Position numbers and translations under genes: made by a program. Under the pieces are notes generated by a model. That model was given only the letters and a program-made list of their open reading frames with translations, made no database searches and was not told the origin of the DNA. A stretch of DNA of 64,000 bases from B18-G4 sp040775045 (GTDB lineage: Bacteria > Bacteroidota > Bacteroidia > Bacteroidales > B18-G4): the NCBI GenBank assembly GCA_040775045.1, contig JAXGTH010000001.1, positions 15,284-79,283 on the forward strand, read 5' to 3'. Below, one piece after another: positions 61,508-64,000 of the stretch; the first letter of the stretch is position 1, and every line of letters begins with the position of its first letter.

Positions 61508-63433
61508 TTACTTCTTATCGTCAGGCGGTACTTCCTCGAAGTCGACATCGGTCACTTCATCGTCGCCTGACCGGCCACTGCCACCGTCACCTCCCGGAGG
61601 TGTCTGTCCGCCCTGGCCGCCGCCGGCCTGCTGGGTGTTCTGGTACATCTCCGAGCTGGCTGCCTGCCAGATGGCGTTCATCTTTTCCATGGCTGCGTCG
61701 ATGGCCGGGATATCCTGGTTCTTGTGCGCTTCCTTGAGCTGCCCCAGGATGCCTTCAAGCTCGGCCTTTTTGTCGGCCGGGAGCTTGTCGCCATATTCCT
61801 TAAGCTGTTTTTCGGTCTGGAAGATCATGGCATCGGCGCTGTTGAGCTTATCCACTTTTTCCCTGGCCTTCTTGTCGGCGTCGGCATTGGCTTCGGCTTC
61901 CTGTTTCATCTTCTTGATCTCTTCCTCGTTAAGGCCGGAAGAGGCTTCGATGCGGATCTGCTGCGATTTGCCGGTGCCCTTGTCCTTGGCCGACACGTTC
62001 AGGATACCGTTGGCATCGATGTCGAATGTTACTTCGATTTGTGGCATGCCCCTGGGGGCTGGCGGGATACCGTCGAGGTGGAACCTGCCGATGCTCTTGT
62101 TGCCGGCTGCCATGGGCCTTTCGCCCTGCAGCACGTGGATCTCCACGCTGGGCTGGTTATCGGCTGCGGTAGAGAATACCTCCGATTTCTTGGTGGGGAT
62201 GGTGGTGTTTGACTCGATGAGTTTGGTCATCACACCACCGAGGGTTTCAATGCCCAGCGAAAGCGGGGTAACATCGAGCAGCAGCACATCCTTGACCTCA
62301 CCGGTGAGCACACCACCCTGAATGGCTGCTCCAACAGCCACTACCTCGTCGGCATTAACACCTTTGGAGGGCTCCTTGCCAAAGAAATCCTTCACGACCT
62401 TCTGGATGGCCGGGATACGCGTGGAACCGCCCACGAGGATCACCTCGTCGATATCGGAGGCACTCATGCCCGCATCCTTGAGGGCCAGCTTACAGGGCTC
62501 AATGGTGGCCTGGATATATTTATCGGTCAGCTGCTCGAATTTGGCCCTGCTCAATTTCCTCACCAGGTGTTTCGGTATGCCGTCGACAGGCATGATATAG
62601 GGCAGGTTGATCTCGGTTTCGGTTGAACTCGAGAGCTCGATCTTTGCCTTTTCGGCAGCTTCTTTCAGCCTTTGCATGGCCATGGGATCCTTGTGCAGGT
62701 CGATCCCCTCATCCTTCTTGAACTCTTCGGCCAGCCATTCGATGATGGCATCGTCGAAATCGTCGCCGCCGAGGTGGGTATTCCCGTTGGTCGACTTCAC
62801 CTCGAACACGCCGTCGCCGAGCTCAAGGATCGAGATGTCGAAAGTACCGCCCCCAAGGTCGAATACAGCGACCTTGATATCGGCCGACCTTTTGTCGAGG
62901 CCGTAGGCCAGCGAAGCAGCCGTAGGCTCGTTGATGATCCTGCGGACTTTCAGCCCTGCGATCTCGCCGGCCTCCTTGGTGGCCTGGCGCTGCGAGTCGC
63001 TAAAGTATGCCGGAACAGTGATCACCGCTTCGGTGACATCCTGTCCGAGATAATCCTCGGCCGTTTTCTTCATCTTCTGAAGGATCATGGCAGAGATCTC
63101 CTGCGGGGTGAACTTCCTGTCGTCGATCTGGACGCGCGGCGTGTTGTTGTCGCCCTTCACAACCTTATAAGGTACACGTTTGATCTCGGTAGCCACCCTG
63201 TCATAGGTTTCTCCCATGAAACGCTTGATGCTGTAAACGGTTTTCTCGGGATTGGTAATGGCCTGCCGTTTGGCCGGGTCACCGACCTTTCGTTCACCGT
63301 TTTCGGTGAATGCAACGATGGATGGCGTAGTCCTTCTCCCTTCACTGTTGGGGATGACAACCGGTTCATTGCCTTCCATCACGGCAACGCATGAGTTGGT
63401 GGTTCCAAGGACTATTACTATTATTTTTCCCAT
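61508..63433 (-). CDS. dnaK: Hsp70 chaperone with altered phosphate-1 motif
   Basis: The start at 63433 (MGKIIVIVLGTTNSC) gives 641 residues; an upstream ATG at 63460 would add nine unusual residues. The ATPase domain motifs VITVPAYFSDSQRQ, FDLGGGTFDIS and LVGGSTRIPAIQ are intact, as are the substrate domain (IETLGGVMTKLI) and the acidic tail ending VDFEEVPPDDKK. The phosphate-1 motif, normally GIDLGTTNS, reads VIVLGTTNS. The invariant Gly6 and the Mg/ATP-binding Asp8 are both Val, each by one base change. Such a protein should be ATPase-defective unless this is a sequence error. No grpE or dnaJ is nearby. Confidence 0.93.
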   Translation of the reverse strand: MGKIIVIVLGTTNSCVAVMEGNEPVVIPNSEGRRTTPSIVAFTENGERKVGDPAKRQAITNPEKTVYSIKRFMGETYDRVATEIKRVPYKVVKGDNNTPRVQIDDRKFTPQEISAMILQKMKKTAEDYLGQDVTEAVITVPAYFSDSQRQATKEAGEIAGLKVRRIINEPTAASLAYGLDKRSADIKVAVFDLGGGTFDISILELGDGVFEVKSTNGNTHLGGDDFDDAIIEWLAEEFKKDEGIDLHKDPMAMQRLKEAAEKAKIELSSSTETEINLPYIMPVDGIPKHLVRKLSRAKFEQLTDKYIQATIEPCKLALKDAGMSASDIDEVILVGGSTRIPAIQKVVKDFFGKEPSKGVNADEVVAVGAAIQGGVLTGEVKDVLLLDVTPLSLGIETLGGVMTKLIESNTTIPTKKSEVFSTAADNQPSVEIHVLQGERPMAAGNKSIGRFHLDGIPPAPRGMPQIEVTFDIDANGILNVSAKDKGTGKSQQIRIEASSGLNEEEIKKMKQEAEANADADKKAREKVDKLNSADAMIFQTEKQLKEYGDKLPADKKAELEGILGQLKEAHKNQDIPAIDAAMEKMNAIWQAASSEMYQNTQQAGGGQGGQTPPGGDGGSGRSGDDEVTDVDFEEVPPDDKK

Positions 63434-63611
63434 TTTATCATAGATTTTTTTGTTTGACACTTAGTTTTCTGCTACGGGTATGTCAATTATTGTGCCAAGC
63501 CCGTTTATGTCATGAAAACAGGGCTTATCCTGAAAAGATGTGACAAAACGACAGGAATAAGTGTGCCGGGATGAATTGCAGATGTATTTCTCCCTGCCTG
63601 GAAAAAGCTTA
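63434..63611. other. dnaK upstream region with repeated TGTCA words
   Basis: The 178-bp gap contains TGTCA near 63481 and 63509 and GTGACA near 63539. A TTGGCAC-N5-TTGACA stretch on the reverse strand resembles a sigma-54 site but lacks the GC of the -12 element. No CIRCE operator is visible. Heat-shock control is plausible but unproven. Confidence 0.35.
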
Positions 63612-63998
63612 CTAGAACTGGAATTTCAGGTAATAGAAATCTTCCTTGATGAGGGCTACCGTCTGGTCGTTCAGTTTTTTGGTCTTTACGGCCCTGGCCC
63701 TGGTGGAGAAAATGCCGATGCCGTTTTCGATATTGGAATATTCCGGCCGGTCCTGGATGATGCTGCTGGATGGCTCATTCACTTCCATATAGGTGTTCAG
63801 TTCGGTTCCACCGGCCTCCACGATGAAATCTAAATCATCGGTAAAGCGGGCAACGACTTTTGCCTCCTCGGCGGCATCGTCATAAGGAACAAACTCGGTG
63901 AGTGCGTTGTAAAAAATATTCCCTGTATAAAAGGATTCAACTTCAGCGCCTATGCTCGACTTCTGGGTATCCCTGAACCATACGAAGGAGCGGTATAC
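63612..63998 (-). CDS. C-terminal part of a secreted or outer-membrane-associated protein, cut by the window edge
   Basis: The reading frame is open to the right edge; 128 residues are visible, ending LIKEDFYYLKFQF. They include VWFRDTQKSSIGAEVESFYT, FVPYDDAAEEAKVVARFTD and a late EYSNIENGIGIFSTRARAV segment. The YSNIENGIGIF pattern is one I associate with Bacteroidota DUF4249-type lipoproteins, but this is uncertain. The start and any signal peptide lie outside the window. The gene is upstream of dnaK on the same strand. Confidence 0.5.
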   Translation of the reverse strand, partial: VYRSFVWFRDTQKSSIGAEVESFYTGNIFYNALTEFVPYDDAAEEAKVVARFTDDLDFIVEAGGTELNTYMEVNEPSSSIIQDRPEYSNIENGIGIFSTRARAVKTKKLNDQTVALIKEDFYYLKFQF

Positions 63999-64000
63999 CG

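Noticed and set aside
63480..63500. Sigma-54 promoter for dnaK
   Set aside because: The reverse-strand GG-N10-GA spacing is right, but the required GC at -12 is GA.

Overview
This window is a chromosomal segment of a Bacteroidota bacterium, most likely an anaerobic member of the Bacteroidales/Marinilabiliales side of the phylum. The evidence is: two secreted proteins with type IX secretion C-terminal sorting domains; -7 promoter boxes of the TAnnTTTG type; weak Shine-Dalgarno sites; and lineage-typical genes (DUF3822 next to rsmD, a DUF2795 protein, a large single-chain purL, a GldN-like lipoprotein, AMP nucleosidase next to holA). The anaerobic inference rests on the ferredoxin/NAD(P) electron-transfer genes. 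No rRNA, tRNA, CRISPR array or intact transposase gene was found.

Layout. 0-3.4 kb: a partial DUF4340 protein, a family-4 glycosyltransferase and an O-antigen ligase-like polymerase. 3.4-4.7 kb: glutamate dehydrogenase (reverse). 4.9-23.3 kb: a redox and signalling block. It has two large paralogues that join receiver domains to a PEP/pyruvate-binding (ATP-grasp) domain. Between them lie an NfnA/NfnB pair with added zinc-ribbon modules, two thioredoxin-like proteins, a NuoE-NuoF-(NuoG+GltD fusion) operon resembling Stn-type bifurcating transhydrogenases, and a rubrerythrin-like protein. 23.3-23.8 kb: a DUF559 nuclease-like gene bounded by 35-bp inverted repeats. 23.9-30.2 kb: housekeeping genes (GldN-like lipoprotein, M16 peptidase, O-methyltransferase, purE, hpt, obgE, PAP2 phosphatase, LysM protein). 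30.2-31.4 kb: a repeat-rich zone holding a 293-bp nested palindrome, 7-bp-period arrays and a four-helix-bundle (23S intervening-sequence type) gene lying between inverted repeats. 31.4-40.7 kb: CDF transporter, purL, SDR, acyl-CoA ligase, holA, amn.

40.8-48.8 kb is a class I lanthipeptide-type cluster: lanC, a split lanB (dehydratase body plus separate elimination domain), a C39-peptidase ABC exporter and an HlyD adaptor. No precursor peptide gene can be seen. It lies between amn/holA and an HsdR_N-like gene, which looks like an insertion into a housekeeping neighbourhood. 48.8-55.9 kb: small conserved genes (GYD protein, DUF3822, rsmD, DUF2795, PduO-type adenosyltransferase, ABC ATPase, methyltransferase, a secreted protein). 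56-61.3 kb: two type IX-secreted multidomain proteins sharing a duplicated module. 61.5-63.4 kb: dnaK, whose N-terminal phosphate-binding motif carries Val in place of the invariant Gly and Asp. The right edge cuts a further reverse-strand gene.

The observations most worth following are the lanthipeptide cluster without a precursor, the DUF559 inverted-repeat cassette, the receiver/PEP-binding fusion pair, the zinc-ribbon NfnB fusion, the NuoG-GltD fusion, intergenic arrays with a strict 7-bp period, and the altered DnaK motif.
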